Of a DNA stretch of 64,000 nt, positions 1 through 7,719 are shown piece after piece. Positions within the stretch are counted from its first letter, which is position 1; every line of letters starts with the position of its first letter. Both the position numbers and the translations under genes were made by a program. The notes beneath the pieces were generated by a model that saw nothing but the letters and a program-made list of their open reading frames with translations, searched no databases and was not told the origin of the DNA. The DNA comes from Roseomonas acroporae (GTDB taxonomy: Bacteria; Pseudomonadota; Alphaproteobacteria; Acetobacterales; Acetobacteraceae), in contig NZ_JALPRX010000008.1 of NCBI RefSeq assembly GCF_023223525.1, positions 1-64,000 of the forward strand, given 5' to 3'.

Positions 1-55
1 AACGCGAAACGGGCCACCGTCTCGCGACGGCGGCCCGCTCCGGGGAAGCCCTGTC

Positions 56-80
56 GTCGCCGCGCCTGGGGCGCGGCGAC
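56..80 (-). terminator. Hairpin terminator after the BY-kinase gene
   Basis: An 11-bp perfect inverted repeat (GTCGCCGCGCC, 3-nt loop, GGCGCGGCGAC) begins about ten bases after the minus-strand stop codon at position 91. A second hairpin (GGGCC-A-CCGTC with GACGG-C-GGCCC) follows at 11-36. Neither carries a clear T tract, as is common in very GC-rich genomes. Confidence 0.5.
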
Positions 81-90
81 GCAGGTCGGC

Positions 91-2421
91 TCAGTTGTTG
101 ACCTTGGTCGGCGGCGCGGGCTGGTAGACCGCGTAGCCGCCCATGCCCTGCAGGCTGCCGCGGCCGGCGTAGCGCGGCAGGCCGCGCACGTCGACCTTGT
201 TGAGCACCACGCCGAGCAGGCCGCCTTCGTCGAGGCCGAGCCGCGCGAGGTTCTCCACCAGCATGTCCTGGTCCACCCGGCCCCACTCGGCCACCAGGAT
301 GAAGGCGTCGATCAGGTGGCTGACGGCATGGGCGTCGATCACCGGCGCCAGGGCCGGCAGGTCGACCACCACGCAGTCCTGGGTGGTGCGCAGCTCCTCC
401 ATCACGCTGCTGGCGCGCTCGGAGTAGAGCAGGCCGGCGGCATCGGGCACGCGGTTGGCGGAGGCGGGCAGGAAGCGCAGGCCGGTCTGCGGGTCGCGCC
501 ACAGCGCGTCGGTCAGCGACAGCTTGCCGGTCACCACCTCGAAGAAGCCGGGCTGCTTCTCCGGCACCAGCCCCTGCGTCAGCGTCGCCTTGCGCAGGTC
601 GAAGTCGAGCAGGACGGTGCGCCGGCCGGACTGGGCGAAGACCTGCGCCAGGTTGGCCGAGACGGTGCTCTTGCCCTCGTTGGCCATCACCGAGACCACG
701 CCGATCACCTTGATCGGGCGCGAGCGGCGGCGCGGCTTGGCGACGTAGATGCGCAGGTCGCGGATCACCTCGGAGAACTGCGACAGCGGGTGCATCACCA
801 CGTGGCGCAGCGTCGAGGGGCGGGTGGAGAGGGTGTGGGCGGCCAGCTGCGCCGCCGCCTCCTCCCGGGTGGTGCGGGCGGCGCGGCCGTGGCGCAGCTC
901 GCGCTTGGTCATGCGCGGCAGCAGGCCGATGCAGTCGAGGCCGGTGAGGGCCTTGACCTGGCTGGGGGTGCGCAGCCCGCGGTCGCCGATGTCGCGCAGG
1001 AAGGCGACGGCCACGCCGGCCATGAGGCCGGCCAGGATGGCGCCGCCGAGCACCAGCGGCTTGTTCGGGTTGCTCGGCTTCAGCGGCGCCGTGGCGGCGC
1101 TGACCACGCGGGCGTCGGTGATCGGGAAGGACTGGTCCTGCACCGCCTGGGTGTAGCGCTGCAGGAAGTTCTCGTAGTTGGTCCGGTAGGTGTCGGCCGA
1201 GCTCTGCAGGGCGCGCAGCATGATGCGGTCGGCATTGGTGTTGGCCGAGGCCGCCACCGCCTCCTGCATCTGCTGCTCGAGGTTGGTGAGGTTGGCGCGG
1301 GCCACCGCCAGGTCGCTGCGGTAGCTGTCGGCCAGGCGGCTGAGCTCGCTGCGCAGCGCCTGCTGGAGGCGGCCCATCTCGGCGCGCAGGTTCACGGCGG
1401 CCACGTGGTTGGCGCCGTAGCGCTGCGACCACTCGGCCTCACGCCGGGCGGCGTCCAGGTACTGCTGGCGCAGCTGCACCACCACCTGGTTCTGCAGCAT
1501 GTCGCCCATCTGGGCGCCCATCTGGGCATCGCGCGGGTTGCTGCTCAGCAGCGCCTGGGCGCGGTCGACGCGCGCCTCGGTCTCGGCGACGCGGGCGCGG
1601 GCGGCGGAGAGCTGGGTGTTGAGGTCGGAGAGCTGCGCCTCGTTGATCAGGCCGCGATCCGTGTCGACGATGTTGTTGCGGACCTTGAACTCCTGCACCG
1701 CGCGGTCGGCGGCGATCGCCTGCTCGCGCAGCTCGCGGATGCGGTCCTCGAGCCAGACGCTGGCGCGGCGGGAGGTCTGCACGCGGCCGTCGAGCTGGGC
1801 GGCGGTGTAGGCGTCGACCACCGCGTTGGCGATCCGCGCCGACAGCTCGGGATTGGGCGAGCGGACGCTGATCTCCAGCATGTAGCTGAGGCCGATGCGG
1901 CGGATGGCGATCAGCCGCTGCACCGCCTCGGTGTTCTGGATCTCGCGGCGCTCCGCCTCCGTCGCCGGGTTGGCCGGCGCGGCCGAGCGGGGGGAGGTGT
2001 CGAGCAGCCGCATGATCGGGCCGACCACGGACTGGATGATCCCCGGCCCGATCGACTGGAAGGCGTGGTCCTCGGCCAGGTTCAGCCGCTCCACGACGAG
2101 GCGGGCCACGCCGAAGGAGCGCAGCACCTCGACCTGGCTCTCGACCAGCGCGCTCTCGGAGGCGGAGTCCGAGGAGGTCGGCTGCTGCAGGAACGGGTTG
2201 CCCTGGCGCGCGTCGATCACGAGGCTCGTGGTCGCCGTGTACTGGGGCGTCGCGAGGAACAGGTAGACCAGCGCCAGCGCCACGACCCCGGCGGCGGTGC
2301 CGATGATGATCGGCCAGCGCCGGCGGACGAACAGCCCCATCTGGCCCATCCACTGGAACGGCAGTGGTTCCGCCAAGGGTGCGGCGTAGGTCAGTTCGGG
2401 GGGCCTGTTGGTCGTTGTCAT
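91..2421 (-). CDS. Polysaccharide co-polymerase fused to a BY-type tyrosine kinase (Wzz-Wzc/ExoP-like)
   Basis: Inner-membrane regulator of exopolysaccharide chain length with a cytoplasmic bacterial tyrosine kinase domain. The 776-residue protein has a Wzz domain between two membrane segments (about 34-56 and 455-477), a long coiled-coil periplasmic part, and a P-loop kinase. The P loop is unusual, MANEGKST at about 579-586 instead of PGEGKST; Walker A' reads VLLDFDLRK (about 603-611) and Walker B is VVVDLP (about 683-688). The C-terminal tyrosine cluster, normally the autophosphorylation site, is reduced to about three tyrosines (751, 763, 766). I chose the ATG at 2421 (MTTTNRP) because the 17 residues before it look unconserved; 2472 is possible. 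It sits downstream of the Wza-type exporter on the same strand but after an 873-base gap, so it probably has its own promoter. Confidence 0.9.
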   Translation of the reverse strand: MTTTNRPPELTYAAPLAEPLPFQWMGQMGLFVRRRWPIIIGTAAGVVALALVYLFLATPQYTATTSLVIDARQGNPFLQQPTSSDSASESALVESQVEVLRSFGVARLVVERLNLAEDHAFQSIGPGIIQSVVGPIMRLLDTSPRSAAPANPATEAERREIQNTEAVQRLIAIRRIGLSYMLEISVRSPNPELSARIANAVVDAYTAAQLDGRVQTSRRASVWLEDRIRELREQAIAADRAVQEFKVRNNIVDTDRGLINEAQLSDLNTQLSAARARVAETEARVDRAQALLSSNPRDAQMGAQMGDMLQNQVVVQLRQQYLDAARREAEWSQRYGANHVAAVNLRAEMGRLQQALRSELSRLADSYRSDLAVARANLTNLEQQMQEAVAASANTNADRIMLRALQSSADTYRTNYENFLQRYTQAVQDQSFPITDARVVSAATAPLKPSNPNKPLVLGGAILAGLMAGVAVAFLRDIGDRGLRTPSQVKALTGLDCIGLLPRMTKRELRHGRAARTTREEAAAQLAAHTLSTRPSTLRHVVMHPLSQFSEVIRDLRIYVAKPRRRSRPIKVIGVVSVMANEGKSTVSANLAQVFAQSGRRTVLLDFDLRKATLTQGLVPEKQPGFFEVVTGKLSLTDALWRDPQTGLRFLPASANRVPDAAGLLYSERASSVMEELRTTQDCVVVDLPALAPVIDAHAVSHLIDAFILVAEWGRVDQDMLVENLARLGLDEGGLLGVVLNKVDVRGLPRYAGRGSLQGMGGYAVYQPAPPTKVNN

Positions 2422-3294
2422 GGCTTGGCGATCCAGGTCTTGGTGGCGTTGGATGCTATGCCGTCGCGGCATGGCGGGCGACGAGGCGGCGGTGCTATCC
2501 GGAGCCGTTTCCGGTTGGTCGGCCGTGACCGTCCTGTCGCCCCCGGGACGTCGCTCATGCGGCCAAATCCGGCCAAAAGCGAGCGCTGCCCGAGCGGCGT
2601 TCCAGAGAACGCATAGCGTCTAGCGAATTGAGACGCAATGATTTGCTTACCCGCTATCACGATTGTGTTCGACTCCGGGCCTTCGTGGATCGGCGGCAGC
2701 CACGGGCGGCGGAGGTGCCCTCGCGCTTCTGTCGCGGTCCTGGACGGCGGACTTCTTCCGGCGAGAGGTCTGAATATCCTTAGCCGGCACCATGGAGCAA
2801 TCGAATTGCTGCGGCGCAGCGAGTAATTCCGCCGGCATGGTGTCCCGGGCGGAACCGGCCGCGGGAGGCGGCGGATCCGTTCCGGAATCGGATCCGTGGG
2901 CAGGGCCGCCCGGTCTTGCATCCGGTGCGACACAACCATTATGATTAATCGTTTATGTAATTCGTATACGAAGATTGCGCCGTCGAACCCGGTTGTGTCA
3001 GCGATGACCATGCTCCGGGACCATGGTCCGGTCTGGCCGATGGACCGCCCGCCGCACGCCGCCGCCGGCCGGCCCTGACACCTCCGCGTGTATCGCCGGC
3101 TTCCCGACAACCCGGCCGCATCCGTGCCCTGCCCCGCGACGAGGCGGCGCCGGAACGCCGCCCCACGCGCCCCGTTTCCGCCGGACCGGGTGCGGGCCTC
3201 CGGCGGGATGGCCGCCGACGACGGGAAACGCCTTTCCGCGTGGGGGAGGGGACCGAAGGCCCCGCCCCCCGCCGTCCGCGCGGCCCCGTCGCCG
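2422..3294. promoter_or_regulatory. Long AT-containing gap upstream of the Wzz/BY-kinase gene
   Basis: No convincing gene is present in these 873 bases; open frames here have atypical composition and lack a ribosome site. Two AT-rich patches (about 2630-2665 and 2935-2980) stand out against the GC-rich background. The second holds a perfect 12-bp palindrome TTCGTATACGAA at 2961-2972. The gap lies between the exporter stop and the kinase start on the minus strand, so it should carry the kinase promoter. The operator role is inference. Confidence 0.5.
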
Positions 3295-4572
3295 CTACGG
3301 GTTGACGATCCCGCGGATGTTGTTGCCGGAAGTCGTGAAGGGAAGCACCAGCTCGAGGAACTTGTTGAACTCCACCGCCGGCGCGACGGAGATGAAGATG
3401 ATGTCCTGCTCGCGGATCGGGAAGGCGTTCGAGAGGAAGAAGCCGTCCGCCAGCGTGTAGTCCACCGCGTAGATGGTCGGCACGCGCTCCTCCGCGTCGG
3501 CCGGCGGCTGGATGCCCATGTTCGCCAGGGTGGTGCGCGACTCCATGCGGAACAGGAACACCGCCGTCGGGTCGGCGCGGTCGTCCTGCAGGCCGCCGGC
3601 CTTGGCCACCGCCTCGGCCATGGTCATGCGGGTCGCGTCGAACGGGAAGCGGCGGGTGAGCTGGCTGAGGCTGGCGCTCTGGCCGTTGGCGCCGAGCACC
3701 GAGAAGTAGCGCGGCGTGGTGGCGATGAAGATCGTGTCGCCCGGCCGCAGCGGGATGTTCTGCGTCGGGTCGGCCGCGATCTCCGAGAGCAGGGCGCGCT
3801 CGGTCTGGCCGCGGCGCTGCAGGGTGACGATGGTCTCGTAGGCGGCGCCCTTCTGCCCGCCGGCACGGGCCAGGGCGGTCAGCAGCCGCTCGCCGCTCGG
3901 GTCGAGCGAGAAGCGGGTGGAGGTGACCACGTCGCCCACCACGCTGACCGGGTCGGCGCGCTTGTCGGCGATGGTGACGACGACCTGCGGCTCCAGGGCG
4001 CGGTTGGCCAGGCGGCTCTCGATGTCGCGCTGGATCTCGACCGGGGTGCGGCCGGCGGCGCGCACCGTGCCCGCGATGAAGGGGACGGAGACGTTGCCGC
4101 TGCGGTCCACCTGCTGCACCGGCAGGGCGACGGAGTTGCCCTGGCCCATGGAGCCGCCGGTGGGCGACAGGAACAGGCCGCCACGAGCGGACTCGAAGAT
4201 GGTGATCAGCAGCGAGTCGCCGATGCCGATGGTGCCCGCCGCCTGCGGCGCGTCCGGCATGACCGCGCTGAAGCGCGGCGGCGTGTCGTAGGAGGAGAGC
4301 AGGCGGACCACCTCGCGGTTCAGCGGGATCAGCGCGTAGCTGATCTGGCGCTGGCCCTGCGGCTGCTCCACGCGGATGCTGGCGTTGTTGAACACGGAGC
4401 GCCGGCCGACGCCCGAGGAGGGCAGGAAGGCGGCGCAGCCGGGTGTGAGGGTCGCGGCGAAGCCGAGCGCGCCCTGCAGGAGGCGCCGCCGCGCGGCGGC
4501 GCCCGGCATCAGGTCGACCTGCCGCGCCTCGGGAAGAAGGGCCGGCAGGTCGAGGTGTTTCTTCAGAGCCAT
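3295..4572 (-). CDS. Polysaccharide export outer-membrane protein (Wza/BexD family)
   Basis: Forms the outer-membrane channel through which the polymer leaves the cell, working with the Wzz/kinase encoded downstream. The 425-residue protein starts at ATG 4572 behind an AGGGGTG ribosome site. It opens with an arginine-rich stretch (RRRLLQG) and a hydrophobic segment ending LTPGCAAF, which looks like an imperfect lipobox. A poly-export domain follows (around IGIGDSLLITIFES), then SLBB-type repeats (VSVVGDVV; YFSVLGANGQ) and PGDTIFIATTP. The C-terminal part (FISVAPAVEFNKF) resembles SLBB-containing exporters of alphaproteobacteria. Lipidation is uncertain because the lipobox is poor. Confidence 0.88.
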   Translation of the reverse strand: MALKKHLDLPALLPEARQVDLMPGAAARRRLLQGALGFAATLTPGCAAFLPSSGVGRRSVFNNASIRVEQPQGQRQISYALIPLNREVVRLLSSYDTPPRFSAVMPDAPQAAGTIGIGDSLLITIFESARGGLFLSPTGGSMGQGNSVALPVQQVDRSGNVSVPFIAGTVRAAGRTPVEIQRDIESRLANRALEPQVVVTIADKRADPVSVVGDVVTSTRFSLDPSGERLLTALARAGGQKGAAYETIVTLQRRGQTERALLSEIAADPTQNIPLRPGDTIFIATTPRYFSVLGANGQSASLSQLTRRFPFDATRMTMAEAVAKAGGLQDDRADPTAVFLFRMESRTTLANMGIQPPADAEERVPTIYAVDYTLADGFFLSNAFPIREQDIIFISVAPAVEFNKFLELVLPFTTSGNNIRGIVNP

Positions 4573-4869
4573 GTCACCCCTGTGCGGACGGGGTGCGCGG
4601 CACCCCGGAGGAGAGATTGAGGAAGCGCGAAGCGATGGCCTGCCTTTCCCGGTCCCGTCGCAACGCCGGCCTGTCGCTCGCGCGGGCCGCCGGCGTGCGG
4701 GAGCGGACGCCATCGCGGAATGGCCCGACGCGCCCGTCCCGGCGGGCGAGGGTGACGCTTCCCGATGGGCGATCCGGCCGCGACGGTCCGGCGACGCCAA
4801 CCGTTCCGTAATCCGTTCAGTTGATTGACAAGTCAATCCAAATCGCAATGATTCAATATACGAATTTAT
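4573..4869. promoter_or_regulatory. Promoter region of the exporter gene with GATTGAC-AA-GTCAATC palindrome
   Basis: This 297-base gap separates the exporter start from the end of the fused glycosyltransferase. A patch at about 4815-4875 is strongly AT-rich for this genome and contains the 16-bp inverted repeat GATTGAC-AA-GTCAATC (4823-4838) and, 19 bases on, ATATACGAATTTAT, whose TATACGAA half matches the palindrome found upstream of the kinase gene. These look like operator sites; the binding protein is not shown. Confidence 0.5.
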
Positions 4870-7353
4870 TCACTGCGCTGTCGGGGACACAGTATCGAGC
4901 CGCGGAGCCATGGGCTGGGACGGAAGCGGCGCGAAGGCGGCGCCGGCCTGCGGCGAGTCCGGGAGACGCCCTTCCCCCGGCACTACCGGCGGTAGATGCG
5001 CGTCGGCGGCCGGCAGCGCCGCCAGGCCGCCCCTGGCGAAGGCCACCACCTCGGCGTAGCAGGCGGCGGCGGTGAAGCGGGCGCGCGCCGCCGCCAGCGC
5101 CGCGGCGGCCAGCGTGCCACGGGCCGCCTTGTCGCGCAGCAGCCGCGTCACGGCCGCGGCGAACTCGGCCGGCTCGTCGGTCACCACCACGGCGCCGTCC
5201 CCCAGATCCTCGACGCCCTGCACCGTGACCGGGGTCGCGACGATCGCCTTGCCCCGCCCCATCGCCTCGATCAGCTTGATCTTGAGGCCCGAGCCCGCCA
5301 GCAGCGGCGAGATCACCACGGCCGCGTCGCGGTAGAGCCCGTCGAGGTCGTCCACCAGGCCGAGGAAGCGCACCCCCTCCGGCGGGGCGCCGGGGAAGTC
5401 CTGCGCCACGCTCCCCGCCACCTCCAGGGTCGCCGCGGGCACGGCGGCGCGGATGGCGGGCCAGCACTCGTCGAAGAACCAGCGCAGCCCGGTGCTGTTG
5501 GGCGGCGTCTTGCTGCCGACGAACATCACGCGCGCACCCTGGCCGGGCTGCGGCGCCGCGACCGGCGTGATCGCCATCGGCGCCACGATCACCCTGGTGC
5601 CGGGCAGGGCGCGGCGCACCACCGCCCCCTCCTCGGCCTGGATCGCGATCACCGCGTCGGCGCGGCCGAGCAGCGCCATCTCGGTGTCGTGGTCGAGCTG
5701 CGTCACCGTGTCCCCGCCGCCGATGCGGCTGAACACGCTGGCGCGGCTGGAGAACAGGTCGTGCATCACCACGGCGCTCGGCGCGTCGGGCCGCAGCGCG
5801 TAGGGGATCGCCTGGTTCTGGAAGCAGTAGTCGGTGAGGATCATGTCGGCCCGACCCTGCGCGTGGCGCGCCACGAAGACGAAGTCGGCGGGCTTCCAGG
5901 GCGCGCCGATGCCGTAGGGCGCGGCCTTGGCCAGCCCGCCGAGCACCCCGATCCCCGCCCGGCGCAGCAGGCGGTCGGCGACGTAGACGCCGGCCCGCAG
6001 CGCGATGCGCGGGTCGGTGGCGACGACCACGTCGCCGAAGCGCCAGCCACCACGTATCGATATCGAATCGAATACCCGCATCTCCGGCTGCAGCTTCAGC
6101 CAGGGCCAGCGGCCGAACAGGACGGGGGAGGGGAACACCCCGTGCACCTCCAGCCCCGCCCGCTTCAGCGTCTCGCACAGGCTCAGCAGGTAGGTGGAGC
6201 TGCCATTGGTGTAGCCCACCACGCGCTGGCGCGAGATCAGGCAGACGCGGCGTGGCGCGACGGCGCCCGGAGAGACAGGCGCGACGGCGCCCGGAGAGAC
6301 AGGCGCGACAGAGCCCGGAGAGACAGGCGCGACGGCGCCCGGGGAGGCGGCGGCCGTGGCGGGCGTGCCGGTGGCCGGCGTCTCGCCCCCGCGCCCCGCG
6401 AGGCGCTGCCACAGGCGCTCGAGCCGCGCCTTGACCGGCATGCGCAGCAGCAGCGCCCCGCGCGGCCGCTCGGCGGCCAGGCGCAGCAGCCCGCCCAGGT
6501 CGCGCTGGCGCACCGCCCCGACCATCTGCTCGTAGGCCAGCGCGTCCTCGATCGAGGCGCGCCGGAAGTCCAGCGCGCGGACGACGCGGCGCTCCAGCGT
6601 CGGCGCCTGCGCCCGGAAGCGGTCGTCGGCCGTCGCCATCGCCTCCAGGGTCGCCTCCGAGAAGCGGTGCGAGATCGAGGCCTCGTGCTTGCGGTAGAGG
6701 TAGCCGAGTTCCGGCACCAGCCGGAACCGCGCCCCGCGCAGCAGCAGCCGCATGACGATGTCGTAGTCCTCGGCGATGCGCAGCGCGGGATCGTAGCGCA
6801 CCCCGCTCGCCAGCCAGGTCGCGGCGCGGAACAGCGGCTTGAGGAAGCCGAGCGGCGGGGCGCGGCGGAACAGCGCGTTGCAGCGCGCGTACTCCGCGGC
6901 CTCCACCCAGCGCGGCCCGGCCGCGCGCCCGGCGAGGATCAGGTATGGCGCGTAGCGGGCCCGTTCGTCGAAGACCAGCATGTTGTCGGCGACGAGGTCG
7001 GCATCCTCCGCCTCGCCCGCCGCCACCAGCCGCTCCAGCCGCTCGGGGTGCATCAGGTCGTCGCTGTCGAGCACCGCGATCCACTCGCCGCGCGCGGCGT
7101 CGAAGCCGCGGTTGCGTGCCGCGGCGGGGCCGCCGTTGCGCTCGCTGGTCAGCAGCCGCAGGCGCGGCTCCGCCGCCGCCATCGCCTCGACGATCGCGAC
7201 GCTCCGGTCCGTGGAGCAGTCGTCCACCACCACAACCTCGATCGACCGCAGCGTCTGTCCCAGGGCGGAAAGCAGCGCGGCCTCGATGAAGCGCTCGCCA
7301 TTGTGGTTCGCCACCACGACGGTAACCCGGGGGGGCGCGGCGGTGTCGCTCAT
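4870..7353 (-). CDS. Two-domain glycosyltransferase, GT2 fused to GT4
   Basis: Probable polysaccharide assembly enzyme carrying two glycosyltransferase modules in 827 residues. The N-terminal GT-A domain (about 8-330) shows VVVANHNGERFIEAAL, VVVDDCSTD, the metal-binding LDSDD and the EDYD motif. A low-complexity linker (about 335-365) is built of VAPVSPGA repeats encoded by a 24-bp tandem array. The C-terminal GT-B domain includes MFVGSKTPPNSTG and the donor-binding segment SGLKIKLIEAMGRGKAIV typical of GT4. The start at 7353 has an AGGAG ribosome site seven bases upstream; a much longer open frame upstream of it is chance. It is transcribed divergently from the dehydratase gene. Sugar specificities cannot be read from the sequence. 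Confidence 0.87.
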   Translation of the reverse strand: MSDTAAPPRVTVVVANHNGERFIEAALLSALGQTLRSIEVVVVDDCSTDRSVAIVEAMAAAEPRLRLLTSERNGGPAAARNRGFDAARGEWIAVLDSDDLMHPERLERLVAAGEAEDADLVADNMLVFDERARYAPYLILAGRAAGPRWVEAAEYARCNALFRRAPPLGFLKPLFRAATWLASGVRYDPALRIAEDYDIVMRLLLRGARFRLVPELGYLYRKHEASISHRFSEATLEAMATADDRFRAQAPTLERRVVRALDFRRASIEDALAYEQMVGAVRQRDLGGLLRLAAERPRGALLLRMPVKARLERLWQRLAGRGGETPATGTPATAAASPGAVAPVSPGSVAPVSPGAVAPVSPGAVAPRRVCLISRQRVVGYTNGSSTYLLSLCETLKRAGLEVHGVFPSPVLFGRWPWLKLQPEMRVFDSISIRGGWRFGDVVVATDPRIALRAGVYVADRLLRRAGIGVLGGLAKAAPYGIGAPWKPADFVFVARHAQGRADMILTDYCFQNQAIPYALRPDAPSAVVMHDLFSSRASVFSRIGGGDTVTQLDHDTEMALLGRADAVIAIQAEEGAVVRRALPGTRVIVAPMAITPVAAPQPGQGARVMFVGSKTPPNSTGLRWFFDECWPAIRAAVPAATLEVAGSVAQDFPGAPPEGVRFLGLVDDLDGLYRDAAVVISPLLAGSGLKIKLIEAMGRGKAIVATPVTVQGVEDLGDGAVVVTDEPAEFAAAVTRLLRDKAARGTLAAAALAAARARFTAAACYAEVVAFARGGLAALPAADAHLPPVVPGEGRLPDSPQAGAAFAPLPSQPMAPRLDTVSPTAQ
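6258..6353. repeat. In-frame 24-bp tandem array, linker of the GT2-GT4 fusion
   Basis: Two identical 24-bp units (6258-6281, 6282-6305), a third with two changes (6306-6329) and a degenerate fourth. They encode VAPVSPGA repeats, a Pro/Ala/Ser linker between the two catalytic domains. The unit is a multiple of three, so copy-number change would alter linker length without shifting frame. Confidence 0.9.
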
Positions 7354-7545
7354 CCTGCGGTCTCCTGGAGGCGCGGACGGCGCATGGCTTCTTCTTCGCG
7401 CATGGCCTCTTCGCAATTGCAGCAATTGCCGGCTAAAGCGGCCGCTGTCAAAGCCTGCGGCGGCAATTCGCGCGATCTTGCCCGGGCGAGCGCAATCGCC
7501 GGTCGAGTGTCGCCCGCCGGCAACGGGCCCGCCGCCCGTCCCCTT

Positions 7546-7666
7546 CCTCCCCCTGGCCTCCCCCTGGCCTCCCCCTGGCCTCCCTCTGGCCTCCCTCTGG
7601 CCTCCCTCTGGCCTCCCTCTGGCCTCCCTCTGGCCTCCCTCTGGCCTCCCTCTGGCCTCCCTCTGG
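7546..7666. repeat. 11-bp tandem array (11 units) between divergent polysaccharide genes
   Basis: Eleven exact-length units: three of CCTCCCCCTGG followed by eight of CCTCCCTCTGG, ending 53 bases before the dehydratase start. A degenerate continuation (CTGGCCCCTGGAAGCTGG) runs on to about 7688. It fills much of the 366-base divergent spacer 7354-7719, so it lies in the promoter or leader region of the dehydratase. Nothing else was recognised in the spacer. Confidence 0.95.
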
Positions 7667-7719
7667 AAGCTGGCCCCTGGAAGCTGGCACCCCGCGCCCG
7701 GTCGTCCTATAGGCCGGCC

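Noticed and set aside
2418-3110. 230-codon minus-strand frame upstream of the Wzz/kinase gene
   Set aside because: No domain, unusual composition, runs through the AT-rich promoter island, and reads into the kinase gene out of frame.
7546-7666. CRISPR array
   Set aside because: Units of 11 bp are contiguous without spacers and there are no cas genes in the window.
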